Source: Chara braunii
Taxonomy: Eukaryota; Streptophyta; Charophyceae; Charales; Characeae
Direction of reading: 5' to 3'
Assembly (NCBI GenBank): GCA_003427395.1
Contig: BFEA01000071.1
Span: 1,009,529 to 1,073,528, forward strand
DNA: 64,000 nt
Part shown: positions 1 through 10,057 of the stretch, piece by piece
Position numbering within the stretch: position 1 is the first letter of the stretch
Layout: the number at the start of each line of letters is the position of its first letter
Notes under the pieces: generated by a model
What the model saw: only the letters and a program-made list of their open reading frames with translations
The model's database searches: none
What the model was told of the DNA's origin: nothing
Made by a program: the position numbers and the translations under genes

Positions 1-588
1 GTCCGTGATCGTGTGCGTCTGTTGGCATGTGTGTATGCGTGCGCGCGCCTCCATCATGCATTCCTAGCCGGTGGTTGTGAGCCAATGCGTTATACAGTAT
101 AATATGGATTGGAGATACATCCCCCTGCCAGAGTCGATGATAATCCTTTGTCACAACCTTCTTCTACTTGTCATATCTCAGCTTTCATCTCATACATACC
201 CAATTGAATACATGTATCTTCACTATTCATGCACACGCGCGCATTGTTCATGCATACATTAAAATAAAAGTGGTAGGAAACCGGAGGGAGACGGTGGATG
301 CAGAGGGAAGCGGGGGGAAAAGAACAGAGCGGAGGGAATGGGGGAAGAGGCAGGGCGATAGGAAGGTTGATGAATAAACAGGGTTGACCCACCGTTTTTC
401 CAGCTTTGTCGATGCCCAGAATCAATACATGGAACTCCGATTTACTGAACATATACTTCCACAGCCCAAACAGAAGCGAGAACATTATAAGAAGCGCGTT
501 TCCACTCTCCCTAGCTGTTCGCTAACCCGTCCTTTTCCGCACAACCGCTCACGACACAAAACACACACTTGTAACTCGCAGAATGACC

Positions 589-590
<2 letters not shown>

Positions 591-670
<80 letters not shown>
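591..670. repeat. (CT)n microsatellite
   Basis: About 40 uninterrupted CT dinucleotides. The Ser-Leu and Arg-Glu open frames across it are artefacts of the repeat. Confidence 0.97.
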
Positions 671-674
<4 letters not shown>

Positions 675-1064
675 CTTAACTTGGCAACTCGCTTGCTGCC
701 TCTGCCCGTCGTCGATGCATCGCCAATCAAGAAATCAGTCAATCAATAAATCAAGCAATGCAAACAATCAATAAAACCTATCAATGCAACCAATCAATCA
801 ATATATCAATATATCAATCAATCAATCAAACTCAAACGAGTTAGGTCAGCTTCTGTGGTGTTGATGACCCCCAAAATGCACCTATCGCCTCTGCTAAATA
901 AACATTTGCGCACATGCGCACACGTGGCATCCACACTACCCCATCGTTTGCCAGATAATTCGAATCGACGATCCCACTTCTCTCCTGTTCCTTGAACACT
1001 TATCCCGGACCCCAATCTATGTCAGAGCTCCAGTAATCGTTATCCAACAGAAACCCATTCGCCT

Positions 1065-1222
<158 letters not shown>

Positions 1223-1734
1223 CCAGATGAAAGCTTGGTGAGGGTAAAGCGAGGCCGCGTTAAAGCTCGGGTATAGTTCTCCCAACCAGCTCGGGTATAG
1301 TTCTCCCAACCACCTCGGTTTCCTCCGATCGACCGAGATTGTAGGTAGTGAGCCCTACAGTAACCCCCTCAGTTCGTTCTGCTGGTGCCGCTGCGCGATG
1401 AAGCCGACGACAGTTCACTTCACCCTTGCTGCTCAAGACAGAATCTGGATCGGTCGTCCGTCAGCCATCTGGACTGCCTGAGTCTGAAGCTGGCGACGCA
1501 TCGAGCAGCCCGGCAGCGGCCCGCGCGAATTGCCTTCGAACTCAAACCGCTCCCACGCCGGTTAGCCGATTCTGTCTGTTCAACAGATGCCGCCTGTTTC
1601 CCCGGGACCGGTCCTTCGGGGAACGGAGGACGCTGAAAGGCCGGTGCCGGCGGGCCGCGCGCCACCCAAGTTGGGGAAAAGGCCAGTCGTCGCTGGGCGC
1701 ATGCCATCCAAGCTGGGGAATCCTACGGAGTTCC

Positions 1735-1792
1735 CGAGGGACCCGAGGGACCCGAGAGACCCGAGAGACCCGAGAGACCCGAGAGACCCAGC
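1735..1792. repeat. 9-base minisatellite
   Basis: About six head-to-tail copies of a 9-base unit, CCCGAGGGA changing to CCCGAGAGA along the array. Confidence 0.85.
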
Positions 1793-2154
1793 CGCATGGC
1801 AGGGGTAAGGGCCAGATCCCAGTAGCCCCTATTGTTCATTTCGGACTGTTGATCTTTGTAATCGAGGGTGGAAAATGAATAATCCAGGGTAGTGGGATCT
1901 GCCCCTAAGTTTCACTTGACTCCATGTCCGCAGCCCCCGCTGGAAGCGTCTATACTGTTATACCGCGTTCCACGCGGGGACGCAGCTATTCGGGCAGCAT
2001 GTGTCATGTTCCAGACAGTAACCTTGTTAAAGGTCTTCTCAAGTGGGGGACGGTCAGCCTTCAAGATTTGGCAGGCTAGGGCCAGAAGTTGTGGTGGCCC
2101 TGACGTTGCATATGTTAGACCTTGGCCAGGGAGTCAGGCGATTAGACACTGCCT

Positions 2155-2436
2155 GTGATACCTAGAACTGCATCCCACATGGAAAAATGGTCGCAGACAC
2201 AAGATCTTTTTCGTGACCTTTGCCGCTTGGAAAATAGCAGGACTCGGGTAGGCATCCGACCTTTGCAGCGGCCGAAACGAAACGACGGCCGCCGATTAGA
2301 TTTATCAACGGTAGTCGTCGTCGGGCCTGACCTCCGGAAATTCAGGCGCTTGGGAAAACTGCCAGTTTTCCCTATTTTCCCACGCGGGAAAGGTACTGGT
2401 GCTTTAATGTCTGGGCGGAATCAGGAATTGGTATAG
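2155..2436 (+). pseudogene. Probable remnant of the LINE L1 endonuclease C-terminus
   Basis: This frame reads DLFRDLCRLENSRTR, then 12 residues on RRLDLSTVVVV. It lines up weakly with the end of the L2 endonuclease (positions about 12690-12820), where the same spacing gives a SYTW motif followed by RRLDFFLIN. In AP-type endonucleases of LINEs this part precedes the linker to the reverse transcriptase, which is what follows here from about 2370 in another frame. The match is short and the frame differs from the RT frame, so a frameshift is implied. It could also be chance similarity. Confidence 0.4.
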
Positions 2437-2465
2437 TCAGAGCAGCGCTGCTGGAATTTTCCAGA

Positions 2466-4130
2466 ATGAAATCAGCCAATAGGAAGTGGGAAGAACAGCG
2501 TCTCATCAAGGAAACTCGGGACGCGGAAAATCAGATGGGTAGTGATCCGTTTTCTGATTTCTACTGGTCGGAGAGGCGAAAAGATGCGTTAGCAAAGTTG
2601 GAAGCCTTGCAAGTCCTCAAGCAAGGGGAATGGTTGGAATGGCTACGATTGAGGGGCATAATTGGCTACGATAAAATGACTAAGCTTACTTTCAGATCCC
2701 TCATCCTCAGACAGACGAGACCGTTAATGCGGGAACTATCCCACCCCTTTGTGCTGAATGCCCCAGTTGCAGAAGACACAGTGAATATGTGCGCCTATGC
2801 ACTGGACTATTTCAGGGACATAGTCACTACAAGAAGACCTTATGACCAGCCGGGGGGTGACCTCGCAGAGTTTTCCAACTTCTGGGACTTCCCGATGGCA
2901 TCCATACCTCCCAGTGCAAAGGCTGATCTGGACCTGCCGATTACGGAACATGAACTGCTGCTAGCAGCATGCCAAATGGCCAAGGGCAAATGCCCAGGTC
3001 TTGATGGCCTCCCAATCGAGCTCTTCTTAGCTTCGTGGTCGGCGTTTGCACCATTCCTATGTGCGATATACAACAGGGCCCTCACATCTGGTAGTCTCCC
3101 CAAAAGTTTCACCAAGGGTATGATCTCCCTCCTATACAAGAAGGGGGATAAGAGGGAAATCCGGAACTGGAGACCCATTTCAGTCCTAAATGTCACCTAC
3201 AAGTTGTTCGCCAAAACCCTCGCGTTAAGACTAGCTAAACTTTTGCCGGAACTTGTTGGTTGGGAACAGGGAGCCTTTATTAAAGGTAGATCCATCTTTG
3301 ATAATATAATAGCGACGGTACAGGCCTTAAAAATTATAGGTAAGGAAAATAGGGAGGTTGCAATCCTCATGTTAGATATGGAGAAAGCTTATGACAAGGT
3401 AGGGTGGGGTTTTGTGTTTACCACTCTAAGGAAGATGGTTTTTGGGGATGGTTTTTGTAAATGGGTTGAAGCATGTTTCTCAGAATCCTCGTCGGTTGTA
3501 ATCATTAACGGTAGATTGTCAGACAGCTTTAATCTTACCCGTTCCTTGAGGCAGGGGTGCCCTCTAGCCCCCCTCTTGTTTGTTCTCCAACTAGAGGTAC
3601 TTCAGAACAACATCAGGTATAACCAGGAGATTAGAGGCCTGCGTCTCTCCCCCTCCCTTCAATGGAAGGGTGGAGCCCTTGCAGATGACTTGACGGTCGC
3701 TTGTGAAAACTCTGAGGAATCCCTAGGGGCCCTTAAATCAGTCATCGATAACTATTGTACACTGTCAGAGGCATCGATTAATTGGGACAAGTCTGTATAT
3801 TTTATTCCCCCCTCTCAAAACCTATGTGTGGACTGGGGATTGAAGCAAATCCCGGCTAACTCAGCGGATTGTTTTCTAGGCGTACAGGTTTCCTTGTCGG
3901 ATTGTTCAACTGTGCAGGATGGATTATTAGCGGAAAAGGTCGCGGTCAGGATCACGAGGTGGAATCGGAGCCACAACCTTTCTTTGTTTGGCAGAGCTCT
4001 GGTTTTATCAACGGCGGCCTTTTCACAACTCTGGTTTCCCCTCTCTGTCCACAGGCTGGGGGATGGAGCCTACAAGCAGATTCAAAAGGCGGCGGCCCGT
4101 TACCTCTGGAAACCGAGCGCCGATGAATAA
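2466..4130 (+). pseudogene. LINE L1 ORF2: reverse transcriptase domain
   Basis: A 554-codon open stretch covering the EN-RT linker (residues 1-150) and most of a LINE reverse transcriptase. Visible motifs in order: MAKGKCPGLDGLPIE (RT motif 1/2 region), LLYKKGDKREIRNWRPIS, the motif A aspartate in LMLDMEKAYDKVGW, motif B SLRQGCPLAP, and motif C GALADDL at 3672-3692. The catalytic aspartates are present, but Leu sits where most LINEs have Phe or Tyr before ADD. The reading frame continues upstream of the ATG at 2466, so this ATG is not the element's real start. It ends at a TAA at 4128; the same frame resumes at once with homology to L2, so the stop is a mutation and not the natural end. Confidence 0.9.
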
Positions 4131-4139
4131 CAAGGGTAC

Positions 4140-5791
4140 TTGTCCAAGGTAGCTTGGGAGACTGTAGCAACCTCAAGAGACAACGGTGGTCTGGGCATCC
4201 TGGACCCCATCCAACAGAATCTGACTCTCCTCTGCAAGTGGGTAGTTGCAGCTACCTGGGGTAACATACTCAAACCGTGGGTGAGAATTGTTGAGTATGT
4301 GTTGTCCCAGGAATGGAACCTCACCAGGCCACATGACGTTTGGCTTTGCATGGTTATTTCATCCTTTGTACACCTCCGCCCCAAATCCCGGTTCTGGAGG
4401 AATGTCCTATTTGCCTGGCGCAAACTCTTTCCCAATGAAAAACCTCAGCCCTCCTCCAAACAGGAAGTACTTCACCAGGTGCTGTTTGAAAATCCCCTAA
4501 TTGTGCAGGAGGATGGTTCTCCCTTCCCAGTTGACTGTAGCGTGGGCAGCTTTGGGAAAAGCTGAGCTTTGGGAAAAGCTGGGTAGAAAAAGGGATAGTT
4601 CAGGTTAAGGACCTATGGGAGGAGGAGTCAGGAGCCTAGGTTCAGGCGTCCAGCCTGAGAGCCTCCTTCCCCCGCATCGACAGATTGGAAGTCAACCTCA
4701 ATAATCTCATTTCTGCTATCCCTCCCTTTTGGTTTGGGTTACTAAAAGCACAATCTGAAGCCCCGGCTGGTTCCTGGCTGCAAAACCCAGAGAAACTAGA
4801 CCAGTTCTTCAGAGTTATAGGCCCTGACTTGGTCCAAGGTGTTAATCTAGAAGTCTGGGACCTGAGGGCAGATCGGAAGGATGGGAAGGTGCTGCAACAT
4901 GCAGGGGAAAGAACCCTCTCGAACACAGGAGGCTTCCGGGAAAGCAGGGTTTGGTCTCCGGACCCTTCCCCATATACCAAGAAGCTGCTACTATACGAAG
5001 ATGCTTCGGAGATCACGATTGAACCAACTCAGTTTGGATGGTTAGATCTGACGTCGCCCTCCTCCTTTTCCCCAGCCTTTCTGTATAAACCCAAGTGGGG
5101 GGTGGCGATACTGAGAGCTAAAACCAAGAAGCAAGCCATCGTGGCGGCTTCAGCAAGAATGGCGAAGGAAGCTGGTTTCCAGCTCGGCTCGACAGACCTT
5201 TTCAAACTATGGAGTGCTCTGAAACTGGTTCCCTCGCAGAGACAGGCTAGCCTTATGTGGCTCCAGTCCTTGTTGTCTACTGCCTCCGCCACCTGGCTTC
5301 AGTCCAGAGGTATGGAACTATCGACTGTGTGTACCCGGTGTTGTTGGGGGTGGGAAACAGCCAACCACCTGTGGCTGTATTACCCTATGTCTCACAAAGT
5401 CTGGGGCTGGTGGAAGCCCCACTGGGACCGAATGACCAAAGGTGACTTTAGGTGGTCCCACGAATGGATCTTGTACGGGGAGTGCCTCCCTAGCCACGAG
5501 TTGACATCTGGCTGGGGATACGTAGCCCTCGTCTGTAGGGGTACCATTCTGAAAACCATCTGGTTGGCCAGAAATGTTGCGGTGTTCTAGAGGAATCAGG
5601 GGTCCATTGGATAAATGATAGCTCAGATCAAAGGTAAAATTAGAATGGTCATCATGGCGGACTGGGTGTTATCTAGCCCTTCTGAGAAGAAAGGGGTTGC
5701 TTGGTTCAAGCAGACATGGGCCAGAAATAATGGTATGGCAGCAGTTTCCTCGGATTCCAGGTTGAGAATTGTTGACTGGCTCCTGGACTAA
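4140..5791 (+). pseudogene. LINE L1 ORF2: C-terminal thumb and zinc-binding region
   Basis: This continues the RT frame. SKVAWETVATSRDNGGLGIL at the start matches SKVSWTKVTEKRKAGGLGIL of L2. A 17-base tandem duplication (4548-4564 and 4565-4581) throws the frame and creates a TGA at 4563. Without the second unit, homology to L2 would run on, meeting one more TAG at 4636. From 4685 the other frame carries the conserved SLMWLQSLLSTASATWLQSRGMEL region and a zinc-binding motif, CTRCC...NHLW, in which the last cysteine is lost (YYPMS). The open part stops at 5588, but recognisable coding continues in frame to a TAA at 5789. In plant LINEs this RVT zinc-binding domain follows the polymerase; its exact role in RNA binding is inferred. 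Confidence 0.85.
4548..4581 (+). repeat. 17-base tandem duplication inside LINE L1 ORF2
   Basis: Two perfect adjacent copies of AGCTTTGGGAAAAGCTG. The second copy shifts the frame by two bases and explains the break between the two halves of the L1 C-terminal region. Confidence 0.9.
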
Positions 5792-6281
5792 CTGAATCCT
5801 GCTTTTTGTTGGGATAGACTTTTTTTGAAGGTAGATTTGCCTGTCCTAGCAGACAGCTCCGATTCACCTTACCTTTCCTAGCAGTGGTTCTACTCTTAGG
5901 GGAGAGAGGTTAGGAGCAGGCTGCAGTCAGAGGGTTTAAATCGAGGATTTGTCGGTTGCTTCTCAGGAAGAAGGGAGTGATCTGGTCTCCTCTGTGTCTA
6001 AGGAGGCCGCAGGTCGTACTGACCTGTAAGCTAAGCTGGCTGATGATGCCAAATACATCCGGGTTGAGTTGTGAGGTCCCCGGCCTCGATCTCTGTTTCT
6101 GGAATTGAATGAAGTTGTTGGATTTAAAAAAAAAAAAACAAAAAAATTAAAAAAAATTGCATTCCTCATATCGGGTTGCAATAGCATGTTAATACCACCA
6201 CACGGCCTTTGACGCGCTGCATCGGATGGGGGTCGGGGAACCAACGACCGGTAATGAAAAATAAAAGGGATAACTTCAGTA

Positions 6282-6446
6282 GAGTCACAAAGACGAGTTA
6301 TAATTGCAGTATGGGGCAAGATACAGTTTGCAATTGCACTCCGGGCACCCTACCTGGCCAGAAAGTTGGTTTGTATACATTGCCCCAACTGCAATTGCAA
6401 ACTGTATCTTGGCCCATACTACAATTATAACTCGTTTTTCTGACTC
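6282..6446. mobile_element. Foldback (MITE-like) hairpin element
   Basis: Two arms of about 60 bases are near-perfect inverted copies. The left arm starts GAGTCACAAAGACGAGTTAT and runs to about 6343; the right arm runs from about 6387 to TGACTC at 6446. A spacer of about 45 bases separates them. The structure is typical of a non-autonomous DNA transposon or foldback element. I see no clear target-site duplication, so the superfamily is unknown. Confidence 0.65.
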
Positions 6447-6512
6447 CCGCGTAGTTTCCCCCAAATAAAAATAAATCGAATGTTGAAAAAAACAAAACGA
6501 ACAACGGGGGCA

Positions 6513-6574
<62 letters not shown>

Positions 6575-6659
6575 GGCCCACTCGACGTGGCAACGCACCA
6601 GCTCTCTCTCTCTCTCTCACTCTCTCTCTCTCTCAGCCCGTTCGACGTGGCAACGCACC

Positions 6660-6714
<55 letters not shown>

Positions 6715-6895
6715 GCCCGATGTATTTCTTCGTTTCTCTTTTTTTCTTTTCAGAGGCTGGTTCATTTTCTTTTTTTTACTTTCGTTTTCTGGTTTTCGAA
6801 AAATGAAGAAAAACCTATTTTCAAAAAATGAAGAAAAACCTGCTACCCGTAGCTCTAGGCTCGGCAAGGCTCGGCTTCCCGGTAGCGGGAGGCTT

Positions 6896-6967
6896 GGACT
6901 CGATAGCTGGGCGAGGTACTGGTGGTTCAAACCACCAGTACCTCTCTCAGTTATTGATGCCGAGTCT
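6896..6967. repeat. Long hairpin
   Basis: The core is perfect: GGTACTGGTGGTT and its reverse complement face each other across a two-base loop (6916-6943). Flanking bases extend the pairing imperfectly out to GACTCG and CGAGTC. Confidence 0.7.
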
Positions 6968-7202
6968 AAAAATGCCCTGCGAGCCAATTTTTGTCGAGCC
7001 TGCAAGTGAAAGGTACCAACACAAGGGAAAAAGAGGGCGGTTCCGGTACCCTCCTCTTTGAAACCCTTCTGTTGGACCTCTGACCAGCAGAGGGAATACA
7101 AAGAAGGTCGTCGTTTTCACACACAAAAGACAAAAGGAGTGAAAAAAAAATAAATGAAAGACGCCGAAGGCATTCAAGTGCTCCCCACCTCTGATGGGAG
7201 TC

Positions 7203-7625
7203 TTTTTTTTTATCTGGGCTCTGGAGAGGACATCGGCCTTTCCGGTCTTTTTTATTTTGCATTGTAGTATTACTGTGGGAACCGCGTAGTAGTCAGCCCG
7301 TGTTCAAGCCTCCAACGAGGGAACATGGCGGGCTGCACTCTAAGTGCAGGTGGGCAATACCGGCCAGGGGTCAGCCGGTAGCATCAGGACCGAGCTTCTT
7401 TGATGGGTCAGTCGCTGTGCCTCCCCTCCAGTCTCCTCCCCTTACAAACATTAGCAGTCACCGCCTAATGCCACTCGGGGGGACCAAGGGGCTCTCTCTC
7501 GGTGGCAGCCGCCAAGCTTGAGCAGGAAGGTACATGAGCCGAGTGGGGATTGAGCCCGACACCTCCTGAATGCCCCTCGCGTCCCTTACCTTACCAGCTG
7601 ATCGACGGGGAGCCCCTGATAAACA
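7203..7625 (-). mobile_element. SINE candidate with tRNA-like head
   Basis: Read on the minus strand, the segment opens (about 7625-7535) with a tRNA-like head: an A-box-like ATCAGCTGGTAAGG and a B-box-like GGGCTCAATCCC about 50 bases later. About 330 bases of unique body follow, ending in an A-run (T-run on the plus strand at 7203-7211). Head, body and A-tail are the layout of a tRNA-derived SINE transcribed by RNA polymerase III. No flanking duplication was found and only one copy is seen here, so the call is tentative. Confidence 0.4.
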
Positions 7626-7665
7626 ACCGAGATTCTGCTTCCTCAGGAAAGAAAAAAAAGAGTCC

Positions 7666-7748
7666 AGTTGACGTAGCTCAGTGGTTAGAGCACCGATTGG
7701 AAATGTGCATTGTGGTATGAGGTTGCGGGTTCATAACTCAATTGCAGC
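7666..7748 (+). ncRNA. tRNA-like sequence (SINE head or pseudo-tRNA)
   Basis: TAGCTCAGTGGTTAGAGC forms a perfect D-arm (GCTC and GAGC stem) and fits the pol III A box exactly. A B-box-like GGGTTCATAACTC follows about 45 bases on. The anticodon arm and acceptor stem do not pair properly, so it is not a working tRNA. A further B-box-like GGGTTCGAGTCT lies at about 7949. A poly(A) run at 8700-8752 might be the far end of a long composite retroelement, but that link is only a guess. Confidence 0.45.
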
Positions 7749-8699
7749 CTCGTGCATGGACACCGGCAGGGCGTTAGAATGACGCACAGCTGGACACACA
7801 TTCCCTTGGGCTGACGCATGGTAAGCTTATGCAGACACTGCGTGTGCACCACCCAAGGGTTGTCCATGGTGTTGTATGTCGGGTCTTGATACTGCGTGGG
7901 TTGCTTGTGGCTGTTGCTCGTGGTTGTTCTGAAGATCTCCCCAGTCACGGGTTCGAGTCTGGCTTGGGAGTTTGGGGGGGGTTCTTGTCCAGCTTGACCT
8001 GTCATCTCTTCAAATGAACACAGAGTTCCCTCTACATAATACTCCACGTATTTGGCCTTTCGGCACATACATCTCGCTATACAGTTAGACAGACCACACA
8101 TACCCTTCGGGCAGATACACAAACACATGGCCCTATGGGCTCATACAAACATACATAGCCTCTGGCCATAGACACATACACACAACTACGATACTGGGCA
8201 GGGGGGGTATATCAGGTATATGACGGGGTCTGCTCACGCATGGCTTAGCTCTAGGGTAGTAGGGATATAAGTCGCTCCAGCTAGTCTGAGCTCCGCCTAG
8301 CCTTGGGTAAGCTAGGGGAAGGATGGTAGGATGTGTCCGTGGGCGCTGGCCTGCATTGCTTAGGTAATCCTGCTGGGTAGACTCTCTGAATTGGGCCTGC
8401 AGAAGATTGCATGAGCCTGGCGTCCGAAGTTCCCGTCCGCTTCCACTTCCATCAGGGCTGGGAGGTTGGCCCAGCCTTGGCGCTTGTCACTGCTGTCTGC
8501 TCCAAGTTGCCCTCGATACTGGTAGGGCGATGGTCCTGAGTGCTGGTCACAGTGAGGTAGGATAGTAGTGACAGGGGGTGCGCTGGGAGTATTAACGTTG
8601 GGATGGGTAGGGTAGGTGGCCTATCCTGTTGGGACATCCATTGGCTGCCGCTACCAGGAATCACTGCGGGTCTGGTCCCTGGCCTCTAAAACACCCTAG
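7749..8699. other. Non-coding stretch before a poly(A) run
   Basis: No reading frame here resembles a known protein. It holds repeated CCATGG/GTATGT-rich text and ends in the poly(A) run at 8700. It may be the body of the retroelement that starts at the tRNA-like head. Confidence 0.5.
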
Positions 8700-8700
8700 G

Positions 8701-8737
<37 letters not shown>

Positions 8738-8752
8738 AAAAAAAAAAAAAAG
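8700..8752 (+). repeat. Poly(A) tract
   Basis: About 50 bases, nearly all A with one GG interruption. This is the usual mark of a retroposed 3' end on the plus strand. Confidence 0.9.
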
Positions 8753-8844
8753 TTAAAAAATGAATAGCAAGCTACTGAGGCCTTGTCGTACCACCTCATG
8801 CCTGGCCAGAGGTACAGTCAGATGCATTGTGGACAAGGCTTCCT

Positions 8845-8867
8845 GAGAATGCCTTGAAAAGAAGGGG
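8845..8867 (+). repeat. 5' copy of the LINE L2 flanking direct repeat (candidate TSD)
   Basis: A 23-base sequence, from GAGAATGCC to GAAGGGG, is identical to 16755-16777 right after the L2 A-rich tail. The local DNA already holds a second, shorter version (8888-8909) as part of a 40-base tandem repeat, so the exact L2 start could be 8868 or about 8906. Confidence 0.7.
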
Positions 8868-10057
8868 ATTGTGGACAGGGCTGCGTGAGAATGCCTTGAA
8901 AAGGGCTCTTTCTTTTTAGAAAGGGAGACGGCGGGGACGGGCCAGCACGCGACCTCAGCGGCGCTTCGACGCCTGCGATGCTCGCGTGGCTCGCTCTCAT
9001 ACGCCTAGCTGCCATAGCTATCCTACCTACTACCTAGAGGGTAGAAGGTAATGAGGAGAAGTTAATCCCAATGCGTAACTTACCGCGTTGGTAACTTCAT
9101 CCTCGAGGAAAACACCTCCCCCCAGACCAGAGAGCCAATACCAGAAGCAACCAGACTTACCAGCGTAACGCCCCGGCTGGGCGTTCCGCTACAGGTATTC
9201 ACCCAATCCCAACAACATCGGGCACAGCAGTATCGGAGCCCACATTTTCCCCGGGGATTCAGAAGAATTCCTGGAGCAGTACTTTCCTCTTCAGTCGGCG
9301 GGCGACTCGGAGAATCCAGCGATCAGGAGCACACTCAGGGTGAGAAAGCACCTCGGGCAGTCCTGGACAACATATTGTATCTCTTACCGAAGACCCTAAT
9401 TTATTCTCCGCACTAATCCGATTCAGTCTTACTCATCCCTCTTCACCCTACTCTAACCTCTCTGAATCCTACCTCTCATTCGGCGTCTTTCCCCCATTTT
9501 GGTACGTGATGTAATATTACTAAGGCACTAATTCCCCTCCCCGCCCCACCCGCCGTAGAACCAATTAATTTTTGTCCTTTCCGTGTAATAGCGAAGACGC
9601 CCCGACACCTCGACTATTACTCCCCTGACACCGAATCCAACCCACATTCAGTCACTTCACAGCCGATTCGCTCTTTACTTTACGTTTGACCCATGCCCCT
9701 CTCCTCCGACCCCTATCTCGTAGCCAACACCCTAAGTCGGGACAGTCTTTTCATTTTGTCTTTTCCGTGTAATAGCATTACCGGAGGCCCAGTCGGCAGA
9801 ACCCCGACAGCTTCCGGAAGCACTGTTCACGGGCCTAGTCCCCCAAAGGGAACCTGCGGCGCAGATTCATGATTATTAAATCTACCGTCGCTATAACCCG
9901 TTAGTTATACTGCCCTCTTAGGACCTCTCCGTGAATATGGTATGCCGCAGCTGAACAAAATAAATAATTTCACGTAGATATATGCTCGTGTAGGGATTTG
10001 CTTCGCTTCCTCCTACTTCTCACCCTCGAGGAGGAAAAAGGGAATTGGTAGGAAAAA
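8868..10057 (+). promoter_or_regulatory. LINE L2 5' untranslated region
   Basis: About 1.2 kb with no long open frame lies between the candidate target-site duplication and ORF1. The phrase TTTCCGTGTAATAGC occurs twice (about 9577 and 9761). LINE 5' regions carry an internal promoter; I cannot identify its elements here. Confidence 0.5.

Larger units (their letters stand above)
2155..6160 (+). mobile_element. LINE L1: decayed non-LTR retrotransposon
   Basis: A plus-strand LINE, inferred from its order of parts: a probable endonuclease remnant (2155-2436), a reverse transcriptase frame (2466-4130), the C-terminal zinc-binding region (4140-5791), a 3' untranslated region, and an A-rich tail at 6124-6158. 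Just before the tail, at 6057-6095, lies the conserved GAGGTCCCCGGCCTCGAT module also found in L2 and L4. The coding region is broken by in-frame stops at 4128 and 4636, a 17-base tandem duplication at 4548-4581, and stops at 5588 and 5609. No ORF1 is visible, so the copy is probably 5'-truncated or too decayed upstream to read. I found no convincing target-site duplication. RT and zinc-binding parts resemble L2 closely enough to place both in one clade. Confidence 0.9.
6161..7202. other. Non-coding DNA with hairpins and microsatellites
   Basis: No gene is seen. It contains a foldback element (6282-6446), an (AG)n run (6515-6572), and two (CT)n runs (6601-6634 and 6661-6712), each preceded by the same segment CGACGTGGCAACGCACCAGC. 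A long hairpin lies at 6896-6967. Confidence 0.7.
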
